Source: a virus. From it: DNA of 46,394 nucleotides. The position numbers and the translations under genes were made by a program. A model generated the notes under the pieces. It did not search any database, had not been told where the DNA came from, and saw only the letters and a list, made by a program, of their open reading frames with translations. This document shows positions 37,960-46,394 of this stretch, in pieces. Within the stretch, counting starts at the first letter, position 1, and each line of letters opens with the position of its first letter. The DNA lies in the IMG/VR virus record IMGVR_UViG_3300032053_007138, positions 1-46,394 of that record. One strand, written 5' to 3'.

Positions 37960-40326
37960 TCATTCATTGCTTTTATATGTGATCGCCCACGCAAAAATGT
38001 CACCGTTTGCTACTGTCATTGGAATATAACCCTGTAATGTATTCCCCACTACGGTAGTAGGCGGTAAAATCTTAAATTTTGTGTAATCTCCATTGTTAAT
38101 GCAAATTACGCCCGGGAAAAATCCTCCTATATTTACAGACGGTAGTACAGGTGGCGTGCTGTCTCCATCGCGTGTACTCATTGCACGTAGTGTGCACGGC
38201 CACCACATCGAGCCGGGATTTGTTACATCGCCGAAATCATTAATAATATCCGCATGCCAAGCGTACGCCGCAGGCACAGTTATCTCGTAATACGATCCCC
38301 CGCCAGTCGTCACCGTTAGTTTGCCCATCCAATGGACTGTATCTCCAGATTTTGTAAATTTACACGCGAGAGTACCACACGCACCCACGTCTGTAATCAC
38401 TGTGCAAGCGACTTTTTTAAGTATTGAGTAATCAGGTCCATTTATTGTACCTACATTTGTCAATGAAACAACTGCGTTTGCTGTAGATGTCGTCGGAAAC
38501 GCAATGTCGCGTGTCGCCCAAGCCACGTAATCTGTAAGATCGCAGGGGTCTGCGCTTGTGGTTGTTGATCCATGATATTTTTTCAGTACCTCCAGGTTTT
38601 TAGCAAAGTATAAATTATCGCGGGCAATGAGTCCTGCATAAAATCCATCCCAGGTGTCACCGTTGCCGATTTCCCCTGCCTCTCCAAATTTGCAGGTTGT
38701 CTGATCATACAAATTTGTAAATACAGTTTTCACTAGTGTACTGGTGACAACATCCGATTTTATGCCTTGCACTGTAATATTTTTAATCGACGCCGTGCCC
38801 GCTGTAGAGGCTCCTGCAATCGTAATCACCGGAGTGATACCATGAGTAACAACTCCGTTTATTGTTACATTTATCAAATGGTTGTTAGTTGTTGTGGCGG
38901 CAGAATTATCGAATCGAATGCCTTTATCATTTGTACAGTTTGGCAACGCAGCTTCGATCAATACATTAGTAATTACAGTATCCGCCATATGTATGGTGTC
39001 GGTGTTTACCATGTCAATAGCCATCGTTGTATGGCCAAAACCGTGAATGTTAGACAACATACTATTAGTAACGCTGAGATACAGCCCTGTAGTTCCAAGA
39101 TAAGTTTTTATTCCGTCGGCATACAAATTGTAAACATCGGTTATTTTGCAGCCGATGCCTGTCGTAACTGTCAAAACGTTCCGCAAGGAAACGTCATAGC
39201 AACTTGAAATTATTAATGCATTTCCTCCGGCACCGGTAAACCCAACATTCTCTATATGTAAATTATGGCAACCGGTAAAGGTAAGATCCGCTGCGCCGCG
39301 TGTGATATACGAGCCATACTGATAACTCGTACCAACACGTGTTGGAGCATTATCTCCTATGATAGATAGACCAATTTCGCTTGAAAATGTTGTAGCGGCT
39401 GTGCACGCATATCCACGATTGCGCAACCGCACTATACCCCCGGTAGAAACAATTGATACAATAGCATAGGCCAAATCCTCGGATGTAAACCACTCTGGAC
39501 GGACATAATCACACGTTAGTTGAGGGTAATAAGCAAAACCTTGAGGCACAAAATGTACAGTGTAATCGTTCTCCTCAATTATCGGCTTGAGCTGCGGATT
39601 GATATTATATCCAGTCCAATCGAGGCACGCCGACGGCTCCATAATAACTTGTGATACTGGGTTTATAGTTGCAGTGAGCTTATATAACCCCGCACAAATC
39701 TTAATGGGTAATAACTCGGGGTGCCCCGTATCTGACGCATAGGCATCAGCGTATCCGATCGCGGTATGCGCATCTGTCGCACCATCAGCCAAAGCACCAA
39801 ACCATCGTATGTCAACAGCACCATCAAATTGTCTCATCCATCGGCCTGTGGCGGTATCGGTGCTCTTGATGTTAATGCCTTTGTCGTCAGTAGTCGTGGA
39901 CGCAGCTTGCCACAGGAATACCCCACCACCTTGATCTCCTGGGGTCGTGTACCCGGCGACAATTACTGCGTATGCTGAGCCACCGGTTAATGCGCGAAGC
40001 GCAGCAATATTGTCCACGGAAACGACTTGTGTACCCCCGGCCCCGGAGCCCTGTATGTCGTCGATCGTCCACATCGTGTTGCCACTCGCATCGGTCAACA
40101 TAAGTTTATATGAGTATGTTGCACCCAGCCACACGCCCGTGGCGGGTACGTATCCGCCCGCGTCGAGTATTACGGGGTTAGGGTTGGCGACAGTGGCGGC
40201 TTTAGTGGTATAGGTAGCCTGTGCCGTGGTTGTGTTGGCCTGGTAACTGTAAAGCTTGCCCCCGGCGAGCGGACGTCCGTCCATGTCAAAAAATTGCTGG
40301 CGAGGGACTGGAGAGAGTACGGCCAT
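37960..40326 (-). CDS. Tailspike with head-binding domain and beta-helix
   Basis: 788 residues. The start VPRQQFFDMDGRPLAGGKLY, then a small beta domain to about residue 95, is a typical particle-binding domain. WFGALADGATDAHTAIGYAD (around 175) is the pectate-lyase-3 entry sequence and is followed by a long run of short-strand beta-helix rungs (IENVGFTG, ISSCYDVSLRNVL, NLYADGIKTY). It probably cuts or binds a host surface polysaccharide. It replaces, in the second module, the fibre set of the first. The C-terminal 150 residues may form the trimer tip. Confidence 0.82.
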   Translation of the reverse strand: MAVLSPVPRQQFFDMDGRPLAGGKLYSYQANTTTAQATYTTKAATVANPNPVILDAGGYVPATGVWLGATYSYKLMLTDASGNTMWTIDDIQGSGAGGTQVVSVDNIAALRALTGGSAYAVIVAGYTTPGDQGGGVFLWQAASTTTDDKGINIKSTDTATGRWMRQFDGAVDIRWFGALADGATDAHTAIGYADAYASDTGHPELLPIKICAGLYKLTATINPVSQVIMEPSACLDWTGYNINPQLKPIIEENDYTVHFVPQGFAYYPQLTCDYVRPEWFTSEDLAYAIVSIVSTGGIVRLRNRGYACTAATTFSSEIGLSIIGDNAPTRVGTSYQYGSYITRGAADLTFTGCHNLHIENVGFTGAGGNALIISSCYDVSLRNVLTVTTGIGCKITDVYNLYADGIKTYLGTTGLYLSVTNSMLSNIHGFGHTTMAIDMVNTDTIHMADTVITNVLIEAALPNCTNDKGIRFDNSAATTTNNHLINVTINGVVTHGITPVITIAGASTAGTASIKNITVQGIKSDVVTSTLVKTVFTNLYDQTTCKFGEAGEIGNGDTWDGFYAGLIARDNLYFAKNLEVLKKYHGSTTTSADPCDLTDYVAWATRDIAFPTTSTANAVVSLTNVGTINGPDYSILKKVACTVITDVGACGTLACKFTKSGDTVHWMGKLTVTTGGGSYYEITVPAAYAWHADIINDFGDVTNPGSMWWPCTLRAMSTRDGDSTPPVLPSVNIGGFFPGVICINNGDYTKFKILPPTTVVGNTLQGYIPMTVANGDIFAWAITYKSNE

Positions 40327-40330
40327 GATA

Positions 40331-42652
40331 TTACCTCTTTTTGTTAATGGAGCCTATCGTGGGCTGAGTGGTTGTCTGATTCACATAACGGGCTATCTGG
40401 CTCGCGAGTATCGGGATTATTTTTTGTGCCGCTGGGGTACCCGCGACTCCTATCGCTTCCGTGGCTAACCGAGGACTTGTTAATGCTGCCAAGGCAAGCC
40501 AGTGTGGATCTTTAGTGCGATAGTACCCTGTGCCAGCCACTCCAGCGATTAGTGCTGGAGCCAACGCATGATTGATTTCTGGCAATAATCGAGGAGATCC
40601 TTTAGGCCCTAATTGTCGCGCCGTATGTGCAAATTTTGCTTGGTTTACAAAATCGGTACCGAACTGTTTATCAAATACGGCCAATCGGCTTGAGAATAAT
40701 TTTGCCGTTTTGTTCACGGCATTAATAGTTTCCACTAATCTCTGAGCAACTGCGGGTTGCACATCGATGGCATTACCCAAACTTCTCTTTATTGCAGATA
40801 TTGCCCCCATTTTCTGGGCTAATATGCGCATGTTGTCCACATAATCTTGTCGTCCCGATGATTGCGCTGCTCGCTCTATCGCAAACCGCGTTTCTCGCGC
40901 GGCTTGAGTCAGTAGTCGTAGGTATGCGGGTGCTGCCGCGTTATTGTAGGCAGCTTTACCCTCTTCCTGTAAAGTTTTCTTTAGTTCAATAGCGAGTTGG
41001 GTGCTTATATCCGGAGTTTCTGTAATAAGATCGAAATTTGCTTTTGCGGGTGTAGAAGCCGATTTTGATTTAACAGGCATTTCCGCGTCCGAAAGTATAT
41101 TAGTTTCTTTTGGAGGATTTACTATACCATATTTATCTTCAAAATCATAACCCGGCATTAACATATCATCCACATTCGCGTTCCCTGCAGCAGCTCGGGG
41201 ATTTTCTACTTTATCCTGCCGATACTGTTCCCACGCTTTGTTGTGTCTCTCAATATTTTTTTCATAGGCTGCCACATCCGCGTTAAATTCGTCTATCGTC
41301 ACTCCTGGCGGTAGATGGTTTCGTGCATATGCTATTTGTTGCTCTACAGTCCCGGAAGGATTAATCGCTTCTGGTATGACTACAGGAGCTGATGGTGGAG
41401 TAGGTTCCGTAGCATTCACTTTAGGTGTAGGGGTACTTGATTTAGTTACTGGTTCCCTTGTTGCCCATTCCCTAAATGCGTTCGTTATTTGGTCCTCATC
41501 AGTTAAATCCGCCATAAATGCGTCAGCTTGAGCATGAGGGTCCATTCCTTTAGGCGAGGGTTTCATTTGAAAAACGGATGTTGTCCCAGTTGGGACATAT
41601 TTTTTCAGCCACATTTCAGCCGCTTTTACCGTCGCTTCTTCTGATGGAGCTTTTGCTCCTCGATCAACTATAGCTTGCATAAGGTTGCGAGTTTTGTCTA
41701 TGTTTACAAGACTGTATATTCCTTTTGCCGCAGCGTCTGCAGCGGCCTTTTCGGGTATTGGCTGAGACGCCGTGCTCAATATGTTTGCAGCTATATTCCC
41801 TTCTTGTCTTGATGCTGCACGTATTGCTGCAGCATTCACTGGCGGAGCTAATGGTCCAGTTATAGGCACGGCACCTATTTTAGCTTTACCTATTGCGTCT
41901 AACAACTCTCGAACGGCTCCTCCATATTTTTGCATGGCTTCTAACGGAGTTTTAGTTATTTGTGCCAACGCAGGCCCAACTATTTTACCTATGCCCATTT
42001 GTGCCGGGCCAATCGCTCCCGCGATTGCTGCCTGAGGGACTACGTCCGCGATCGTGTGAGCATACGTCATAGGGTTAGATATGCTGGTAGGCGCATTTAA
42101 TAGGCTATGAGTCCCCTCTGCAGCTCCTACGCCTCCTGCACCTGCAGTAGCAAGCCGACCAATTTTGGCCACTGTGCTTGCGCCTTTTATGAGCCCTGCA
42201 GCTTTGGCTCCCAGCATAAATAACGCATGAGCTCCACTACCGGGGGTCAGGTAGGATAGCACATTACCCGCAATTGTCCCAACAGGATCCCCTTGAGCTC
42301 GCTGAGCATCATTGTTTTTCTCTTGAGCCATGTTTTCGGACATTAGCTGTGGAAAACTCTTTTTATTTGCATCATTTGGTTGATTGAAATATGTGCCAGC
42401 GCTTGAGGCCAATGCATTAATCGGACGATCTGCCCCCAGTACAGCTCCACTGGCAAATGCTCGTGCTGCGGGGCTCGTGATGCCGCTCATAGCTGCGGAG
42501 CCAGCTGTTTCCAGCATTGATGGGGGTTTAACCGGCTCCTGCACACCGACTTTGCCCGCTATCATTTTGTCAATAACTATTTTTATTTCCGGTTGACTCA
42601 TCTCATCCGGAAAATTCATCGGCTCGTAGCCTTTGATGTAAATACGCTGCAT
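40331..42652 (-). CDS. Large Gly/Ala-rich DNA-ejection-type protein (second module)
   Basis: 773 residues. Residues about 50-230 hold several Gly/Ala-rich hydrophobic segments (ARAFASGAVLGADRP, AGLIKGASTVAKIGRLATAG, AAIAGAIGPAQMGIGKIVG). The rest is long charged helix. Same place in gene order as the 317-residue protein at 13910. It is likely ejected with DNA to form part of the membrane channel. It also ends with Gly/Pro/Ala-rich helices. Confidence 0.6.
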   Translation of the reverse strand: MQRIYIKGYEPMNFPDEMSQPEIKIVIDKMIAGKVGVQEPVKPPSMLETAGSAAMSGITSPAARAFASGAVLGADRPINALASSAGTYFNQPNDANKKSFPQLMSENMAQEKNNDAQRAQGDPVGTIAGNVLSYLTPGSGAHALFMLGAKAAGLIKGASTVAKIGRLATAGAGGVGAAEGTHSLLNAPTSISNPMTYAHTIADVVPQAAIAGAIGPAQMGIGKIVGPALAQITKTPLEAMQKYGGAVRELLDAIGKAKIGAVPITGPLAPPVNAAAIRAASRQEGNIAANILSTASQPIPEKAAADAAAKGIYSLVNIDKTRNLMQAIVDRGAKAPSEEATVKAAEMWLKKYVPTGTTSVFQMKPSPKGMDPHAQADAFMADLTDEDQITNAFREWATREPVTKSSTPTPKVNATEPTPPSAPVVIPEAINPSGTVEQQIAYARNHLPPGVTIDEFNADVAAYEKNIERHNKAWEQYRQDKVENPRAAAGNANVDDMLMPGYDFEDKYGIVNPPKETNILSDAEMPVKSKSASTPAKANFDLITETPDISTQLAIELKKTLQEEGKAAYNNAAAPAYLRLLTQAARETRFAIERAAQSSGRQDYVDNMRILAQKMGAISAIKRSLGNAIDVQPAVAQRLVETINAVNKTAKLFSSRLAVFDKQFGTDFVNQAKFAHTARQLGPKGSPRLLPEINHALAPALIAGVAGTGYYRTKDPHWLALAALTSPRLATEAIGVAGTPAAQKIIPILASQIARYVNQTTTQPTIGSINKKR

Positions 42653-42653
42653 G

Positions 42654-44234
42654 CTATCTCCTAATGAAAGTCCCGGTTGTTGGATCGTACTCTAACTCGC
42701 CTTTTGGAGTAGCCGATGTTTTACGTGTTTTTGTTTGAGGCCTTACCGGGGCTATAGTCGGTGTAGCTGGAGCTGCCGCAGCATTATTTATTTCCTGTCC
42801 GTCAGTAAGTTTCTCCCCTGTAATTTTTTCCCATAGCGCCGGAGTTTGTTTTAAAAATTCATCGTCCCGGGCCGCCAATTTGCCGTACAATCCGCCTTGT
42901 CTATAGACAGTGTATTTACGGGAGTTCACACCATTTATAATCTGAGCCACACCGGCCCGCATTTGGGCGGGAGTGGCATTCTTTGGCAACAGTCGCTCAG
43001 CTAATGCCAACTGCTCATTTGTCGGTGACGCGTTCCCACCTGCAATCGCTTTGGCAATATCTTCGATGCTCGCCGTATGTGCGGTGAGGAATGCCGCGAC
43101 CTCGGGATTACCCGCCGCATAACCTGACACGGTGATCAGTTTATTCAGACTGGGTATGCCCCCCCTCTCCATGTCGTTCGCTGCCTGTAACAGTACCGGC
43201 ATTTGTTCGCTTACGACGTTCATTACCTGTAGTTGTCGCTGTGTTTTATCATTATTCCAATACGCTCGCTTCCCTTTTAGCGCTTGTAAAGGAGTCTCGG
43301 GGTGCAGTTCGTTCCATCGCTGCAATACCTGTATACGCGCCTTAGCTCCCTCAACTCCCCGGGTAGTCAAGTCGGACATCCCCGGATCGGCGTGTCCGTT
43401 CTCTATTTCTTTAATGTACGCTTCCACATTAAACGATTCCGCAGGAGTGCCTGAAGGTCCAAATATTGATTTATCGGGCTTAGGTTCGGCTTTATGTTTA
43501 TCATCTAACTCTTTATGCATTTCATCCCATTGTGCCTTTATACCTAACTTTGCAGTGAAATAATCAGCTACACGTTGTACATCTGTAGGGTCCACGGGGT
43601 TGTAGTTTGGTACTTCCAGCCCTGTCTTTATAGCTCCATTCGAGCCAAAATCATTTAATCGCTTGGTGTCGGCATCCACTAGTTGCAAGTATTTGGCTCG
43701 TACAACAGGGTCCTGTATCTTAGCCGCGTTGGCGTACATCCCCGCCGCAGCGTCGTAAGAGTTAATCACCAGGTCGTGCTGTTTCTGAGAATATTCAACT
43801 TGCTTCTGCAAATTTTCTTGCAAATGTAAATCAGCTGCAGCCGCCAATGATTTTTGTTCGGCGTTTGCTTTATCTTGTGCCGTAAAGTCTGCCGATTGTT
43901 TCATAGCCAATTGTGGATCGATGCCATATAGTTTTTGGAGCATAGTAGTGCGCTCCATTGGATCCGTCAACGCGGTAGGGTGCTCATTATAAACTTGAGA
44001 CACAGCCGCATCGTGGGCTTGTTGCCTGGCTATAGCCGTTTCCTTCATCGCGTACTCTTTTTCGTAGTCGCGATTACTCCGTTGTTGTGCCTGGGCTAGC
44101 GCGTTAGTGTGTGCCCGTGTCGCGTTGATATTACCTATAGTGGCAATACCTTCCATATTCTTAAGGGCATCGCCAATGTAAATACCATTCTGAAGTTGTA
44201 CCGCTTGTGGCAGTAGGCCGGAATCTATAGGCAT
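42654..44234 (-). CDS. Internal virion-type protein (second module)
   Basis: 526 residues, mostly helix, rich in Ala, Gln, Lys and Asp (NALAQAQQRSNRDYEKEY). Near residues 385-440 it has a region like EDIAKAIAGGNASPTNEQLA followed by AERLLPKNATPAQMRAG. It corresponds in place to the 419-residue protein at 14873, where a similar phrase (QFFNTAVSNLARSYGG) sits before the C-terminus. A core or ejection protein is likely. Confidence 0.55.
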   Translation of the reverse strand: MPIDSGLLPQAVQLQNGIYIGDALKNMEGIATIGNINATRAHTNALAQAQQRSNRDYEKEYAMKETAIARQQAHDAAVSQVYNEHPTALTDPMERTTMLQKLYGIDPQLAMKQSADFTAQDKANAEQKSLAAAADLHLQENLQKQVEYSQKQHDLVINSYDAAAGMYANAAKIQDPVVRAKYLQLVDADTKRLNDFGSNGAIKTGLEVPNYNPVDPTDVQRVADYFTAKLGIKAQWDEMHKELDDKHKAEPKPDKSIFGPSGTPAESFNVEAYIKEIENGHADPGMSDLTTRGVEGAKARIQVLQRWNELHPETPLQALKGKRAYWNNDKTQRQLQVMNVVSEQMPVLLQAANDMERGGIPSLNKLITVSGYAAGNPEVAAFLTAHTASIEDIAKAIAGGNASPTNEQLALAERLLPKNATPAQMRAGVAQIINGVNSRKYTVYRQGGLYGKLAARDDEFLKQTPALWEKITGEKLTDGQEINNAAAAPATPTIAPVRPQTKTRKTSATPKGELEYDPTTGTFIRR

Positions 44235-44246
44235 GTGACCTCCGTA

Positions 44247-45254
44247 TTATGCGTAGGGTGAGCCGGAATTCGGCTGATAATGATAATTAAGATCTACGCC
44301 GTTTTGCTGTTGATAATTTTGACCGTAGTTTTGGGACTGTCCATACGCGGACGGCGCATTATTTTGCTGTATAGCTCCACTCCCGCCACCCCCGCCGCCC
44401 ATACCGCCCATACCACCCATACCCGAAATATCTGAGCCAGTTTTGGCTTGGGCGTTACCGATGTTCTCGGCAGTCTTTGTGCCTAGATTTCCTATTGTCA
44501 TCTGATATCCAGCGTTCACATTGCCGAGTCCCAGTTGTAAATTAGCTATATCGGAACCAGTCTGATGCCGCAATGTAGCTAAATTATTGCCCGCCGCTTG
44601 CCCGGTAGAGGCCATGCCAGCGAGTTGATTGAACTGGTCACCGCGCTGCTGCTGAGCGTTCAGGAACTGGTTCCAGCGGAATCCACGATCGGTAGTATAC
44701 TTATTCCGTAAAAAATTCCGTGTGTCTTGGAACTCATTCTGTGACTGCTGCCGATTAGCCATGTATCGGCTGTACGCGTTGCCGTATTCCGACGACGCCA
44801 AATTACCGCTATATCTCGCAAGAGCCTTTTGGGTTGCTCCAGACAGTTGTAGCCCCCGTGACGCTGCTCCACCCTCAATTGCCGCTTGGCCCTGTTGCTG
44901 ACGGAACTGGTAGCCAGGGTCCTGTTGGAAATTAAATTGCTCGGGCGTGAACGTGCCGTAATCGGGCTGCTGCTCCGTCTCGGTATACGTTTGGGGATCA
45001 AAATATCCCTGATTAGATAAGTCATTGAGCCGTGTCCATTGTGCCGTGCCTTGATCGTAATATGGCTGCTGGAACCCTTCAGCCTCTTTGCCGTATTGGG
45101 TGACTGTACCAGTTGCTTGGCCGATGGATTTTTGTAACTCTCTCCGGGCTTTTTTAGCGGCTCCATAGCCAATCAGAGCCTGTATAATTGAGCTGTTGGT
45201 CTGTGCGCCATTTTGGATTATTGTACCAGCTATTTGTGCGGATCCTGCACCCAT
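44247..45254 (-). CDS. DNA transfer-type protein (second module)
   Basis: 335 residues. A hydrophobic N-terminal helix (SIIQALIGYGAAKKARREL) is followed by FQQDPGYQFRQQQGQAAIEG, AASRGLQLSGATQKALARYS and EYGNAYSRYMANRQQSQNEF, a pattern well known from DNA transfer proteins of BcepC6B-type phages. A Met/Gly run (GMGGMGGMGGGGGGSG) and a Gln/Asn/Tyr-rich tail close it. It matches the N-terminal third of the 753-residue protein in style and place. Confidence 0.7.
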   Translation of the reverse strand: MGAGSAQIAGTIIQNGAQTNSSIIQALIGYGAAKKARRELQKSIGQATGTVTQYGKEAEGFQQPYYDQGTAQWTRLNDLSNQGYFDPQTYTETEQQPDYGTFTPEQFNFQQDPGYQFRQQQGQAAIEGGAASRGLQLSGATQKALARYSGNLASSEYGNAYSRYMANRQQSQNEFQDTRNFLRNKYTTDRGFRWNQFLNAQQQRGDQFNQLAGMASTGQAAGNNLATLRHQTGSDIANLQLGLGNVNAGYQMTIGNLGTKTAENIGNAQAKTGSDISGMGGMGGMGGGGGGSGAIQQNNAPSAYGQSQNYGQNYQQQNGVDLNYHYQPNSGSPYA

Positions 45255-45748
45255 TAGTTGCCTCCTCCGTAGTCCTTGACATAGTGTATATCGTAATTCA
45301 ACGTCCCGATGACATACCCGGATTTCTCTAAATCATCTTTATACCTCATGCACAGACATGTTTCGGTGTCGGTGGCTGCAAAAGGCACTTCTGCCACGCA
45401 TCCGCGACAGGCCACGACTCCCAAGTCGTGATGATCCTGTCTCACCGTGCGATCCTTGTTAGCACACACTACGTCATACTTGACATTGTGCCACAGCTCG
45501 TAAAGAAGTTTCTCATAAACATCGTTAGTAAGCAATTTCGCGTTGTGGTCTTGCATTATGTAAACATCTTCGTCATGTACTAAATTCCGGGCTTTATTCC
45601 GACTATTTGCTTCGCTGAGCCGTCGATTACCCGGGATAACATCAGTAGCACATATAACAACAGTTCCAGCCACTGTTTGAGACAGTATAGAGGCCAAAAC
45701 GGCGCTATGTATCTCGGTGCCGGTGGCAATAGGAATGTATATGTTCAT
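45254..45748 (-). CDS. Glycosyltransferase-2-like small protein
   Basis: 164 residues. The strands IYIPIATGTEIHSAVLASIL and GTVVICATDVI, then SEANSRNKARNLV and YIMQDHNAKL, follow the order of the GT2 nucleotide-sugar-binding half; DHN sits where the DxD motif would be. It is much shorter than a full GT2 enzyme. It overlaps its neighbours on both sides. It may be an enzyme fragment or a minimal transferase working with the two adjacent genes. Confidence 0.5.
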   Translation of the reverse strand: MNIYIPIATGTEIHSAVLASILSQTVAGTVVICATDVIPGNRRLSEANSRNKARNLVHDEDVYIMQDHNAKLLTNDVYEKLLYELWHNVKYDVVCANKDRTVRQDHHDLGVVACRGCVAEVPFAATDTETCLCMRYKDDLEKSGYVIGTLNYDIHYVKDYGGGN

Positions 45749-46257
45749 TTCACCATTTTATGATATTGTAAATGAGTCACCATTTTATGATATTGTAGAT
45801 GAGTATACCCCGCGACATCAAATAATCTTGGTTTATACTCCTCACAAGCATTCGCTATTTTCCACATTCGTCCACGCTCCAAATGAGCTTGTGGATGATC
45901 GTTATAGTACACGGTAAGCGCGTCTCGAATCGTTATCCATGGAGCTGTGTCTGGACTATAGAGCACTGCCTGATTTCGCTCTGCATCTTCCCATTGACAA
46001 GCGAGATCAGGTATCGTAAATGTCTCAATCGGATACGCGTCCCAATCCCACCACATTGCGGGTGCCTGGGTAGACAGCAGCCCCACACGAAAAATATCGC
46101 TCTGTGCTTCAGCACTCATTTTGCCTTCTGTGGGTTTCTCAATGAGTATATATTCATGCCCGTTTTTAACGCACCAAGCATACACTTTCACCATACACTC
46201 GTGTATGACTTCAGGCAACTTAGTGCCGTCGAGAACTCGGTATTGGAAAATGTTCAT
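45745..46257 (-). CDS. Putative glycosyltransferase-like protein
   Basis: 170 residues. NIFQYRVLDGTKLPEVIHEC is followed by MWWDWDAYPIETF, a DxD-like metal motif in the setting seen in capsular or mannosyl transferases. The C-terminus ends with the nine-residue block THLQYHKMV twice, from a 27-base tandem duplication. It overlaps the upstream partial transferase (TAATG) and the downstream gene (ATGA). The family call is tentative. Confidence 0.5.
   Translation of the reverse strand: MNIFQYRVLDGTKLPEVIHECMVKVYAWCVKNGHEYILIEKPTEGKMSAEAQSDIFRVGLLSTQAPAMWWDWDAYPIETFTIPDLACQWEDAERNQAVLYSPDTAPWITIRDALTVYYNDHPQAHLERGRMWKIANACEEYKPRLFDVAGYTHLQYHKMVTHLQYHKMVK
45750..45803 (-). repeat. 27-base tandem duplication
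   Basis: Two adjacent copies of a 27-base unit, 45750-45776 and 45777-45803, differing at one base. It adds nine residues in frame at the C-terminus of the 170-residue protein. One mismatch shows the event is recent. Confidence 0.9.
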
Positions 46258-46394
46258 TATTTTCCATGCCCCACCACATTATCGCAGTCACAGTACACCG
46301 GGATTCCTGCCCGTTGTGCCTGCAAGCAAAACCCGATATCCTCGCCAAGTTCATCCGCCTCGTCGCCGTTGTCGATTACCCCGCGCCGAAACCA
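46257..46394 (-). CDS. Glycosyltransferase family 2-like protein, 3' end only
   Basis: The last 45 codons of a gene that continues beyond the window. DELGEDIGFCLQAQRAGIPV followed by YCDCDNVVGHGK matches the end of GT2-like domains (E-D-x-x-F-C-x-R-x-x-x-A-G-I and a late His). It is the third transferase-like gene in a row, upstream of the ejection proteins of the second module. Confidence 0.7.
   Translation of the reverse strand, partial: WFRRGVIDNGDEADELGEDIGFCLQAQRAGIPVYCDCDNVVGHGK

Overview
This window is DNA of a tailed bacteriophage, probably a short-tailed (podovirus-like) one. In the order packaging to tail it carries small and large terminase, portal, scaffold, HK97-type major capsid protein, adaptor/tail-tube-like proteins, DNA-ejection-type proteins and several fibre proteins. 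Promoters look sigma70-like (TTGACA / TATATT) and ribosome sites are strong (one reads GGAGGTGATC), so the host is an ordinary Shine-Dalgarno bacterium; the sequence does not name it. I find no tRNA, integrase, DNA polymerase, helicase, primase or convincing endolysin.

Layout: (1) 1-6568, rightward: small accessory genes, then a seven-enzyme sugar cassette (NeuB-like synthase, Gfo/Idh/MocA oxidoreductase, SpsF-like cytidylyltransferase, methyltransferase, class III aminotransferase, PseB-like dehydratase, GNAT acetyltransferase). It looks like a route to an activated nonulosonic acid or related acid sugar. (2) 32335-6486, leftward: one long late block, from terminase through capsid and tail to collagen-like and LamG-like fibres. 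In its middle sits a DUF115/Maf-like protein, the family that attaches nonulosonic acids to flagellin in some bacteria. (3) 32432-33676: two divergent sigma-factor-like genes. (4) 33771-37948, rightward: small regulators (several ribbon-helix-helix-like proteins), promoters with repeated operator-like boxes, and long phased TGANN pentamer arrays between genes. (5) 46394-37960, leftward: part of a second late block with a pectate-lyase-type tailspike, three ejection-type proteins and three glycosyltransferase-like genes.

The first 160 bases repeat 37056-37215 with three differences, and the sequences diverge immediately after the shared gene's stop codon. The stretch 1-37055 therefore reads like one full turn of a roughly 37 kb genome, followed by the corresponding region of a relative that carries a different late module. 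Module exchange in a phage population, a real tandem arrangement, or a chimeric assembly would all explain this.

The main biological idea is that the phage makes its own activated acid sugar and transfers it to a virion protein, perhaps the Gly-X-Thr collagen-like fibres or the capsid. The second module appears to use different glycosyltransferases and a tailspike instead. Other notable points are the pentamer arrays, two probable leaderless mRNAs, and an HNH endonuclease gene between scaffold and capsid whose ribosome site is partly held in a hairpin.
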